Shown in pieces: positions 14,141 to 14,382 of a stretch of 14,382 bases of DNA. A program made the position numbers and the translations under genes. The notes beneath the pieces are model-generated. The model made no database searches, was not told the origin of the DNA, and saw only the letters and a program-made list of their open reading frames with translations. Source of the DNA: a bacterium. Lineage in GTDB: Bacteria; Margulisbacteria; Marinamargulisbacteria; SXXA01. How positions within the stretch are numbered: position 1 is the stretch's first letter; every line of letters begins with the position of its first letter. The stretch spans positions 1 to 14,382 of the forward strand of contig RGUG01000014.1 of assembly GCA_010027915.1 (NCBI GenBank). Direction: 5' to 3'.

Positions 14141-14382
14141 CTTGGTGATACTAACAGCTGTCTCTCAGTGATTCCATCTAAGCGCCGAAAGATCCCCATC
14201 TTTCACATGGAGGCAGGAAATCGTTGTTTTGATGACAGAGTTCCTGAAGAAATTAATCGTCGTATTGTTGATCATATATCTGATATTAATTTAACTTATA
14301 GTTCTATAGCTCGTGAATATTTAATTCGTGAGGGAATTAGCCCTGATAAAGTTATTAAGGTTGGGAGTCCTATGTATGAAGT
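14117..14382 (+). CDS. Fragment of UDP-GlcNAc 2-epimerase (non-hydrolysing, WecB/Cap5G-FnlC type)
   Basis: The frame continues from LptD with no break into an internal part of a sugar-nucleotide 2-epimerase, which interconverts UDP-GlcNAc-type sugars for surface polysaccharide. Motifs are VLGDTNSCLS, the active-site HMEAGNRCFDDRVPEEINRR (His and Glu of the catalytic set), INLTYSSIAREYL and KVGSPMYE. The variant HMEAGNRCF fits the Cap5G/FnlC branch better than E. coli WecB. It lacks the first ~90 residues and runs off the window. The join to LptD lies at EPEALLV (14120-14140), a string plausible in both proteins. The true product is unlikely to be this fusion. Confidence 0.75.

Noticed and set aside
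1..14382. CRISPR array, insertion sequence, integrase or prophage genes
   Set aside because: No spaced direct repeats, transposase or integrase motifs were seen; the only tandem repeat is the 24-bp pair in the U-box gene.

Overview
The window is a patchwork. Positions about 121 to 13,550 are one coherent stretch of bacterial chromosome, roughly half G+C, compact, using the standard code. The first ~120 bases and the last ~830 bases look like DNA from other sources joined on. The left tail is AT-rich and fused in frame to the last codons of an SSB gene. The right tail is a piece of an alphaproteobacterial-type LptD, fused in frame to a piece of a UDP-GlcNAc 2-epimerase. These tails are best read as amplification or assembly chimeras until shown otherwise. 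The lineage of the core cannot be fixed from this sequence. The gene set suits a free-living or protist-associated bacterium from a poorly sampled group; a candidate phylum such as Margulisbacteria is only a guess.

Layout of the core. From 121 to 10,890 every protein gene and both RNA genes are on the minus strand, in several transcription units. (1) accD-accA (acetyl-CoA carboxyltransferase) lie upstream of rpsF-ssb (TTG start for ssb, coupled to the rpsF stop). (2) An unrecognised 174-residue acidic-tailed protein, then ychF, then a PhoA-type alkaline phosphatase, follow a good sigma70-like promoter and a structured leader. (3) rnpB (RNase P RNA) has its own promoter. (4) tRNA-Arg(ACG), with encoded CCA, has its own promoter inside the end of rlmN. 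(5) Bacteriohemerythrin, fur, a small unknown protein, a LOG-family Rossmann protein and rlmN form a tight chain with short gaps or overlaps. It joins an iron/oxygen-handling pair to a regulator and to nucleotide and RNA housekeeping.

The most interesting item is the single plus-strand gene, 11,388-13,544 (718 aa), divergent from the hemerythrin-fur unit. Its product has a perfect four-residue-period glycine zipper at the N-terminus, built from a 24-bp tandem duplication. A twelve-step pentapeptide-repeat run follows, then a long uncharacterised middle, then a C-terminal segment closely resembling a eukaryotic U-box (E3 ubiquitin ligase) domain. Together these suggest a host-directed effector that might insert into membranes and recruit ubiquitin-conjugating enzymes. 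The 490-base divergent spacer holds a candidate promoter, a 7-1-7 dyad of Fur-operator geometry and an ~80-base stem-loop.
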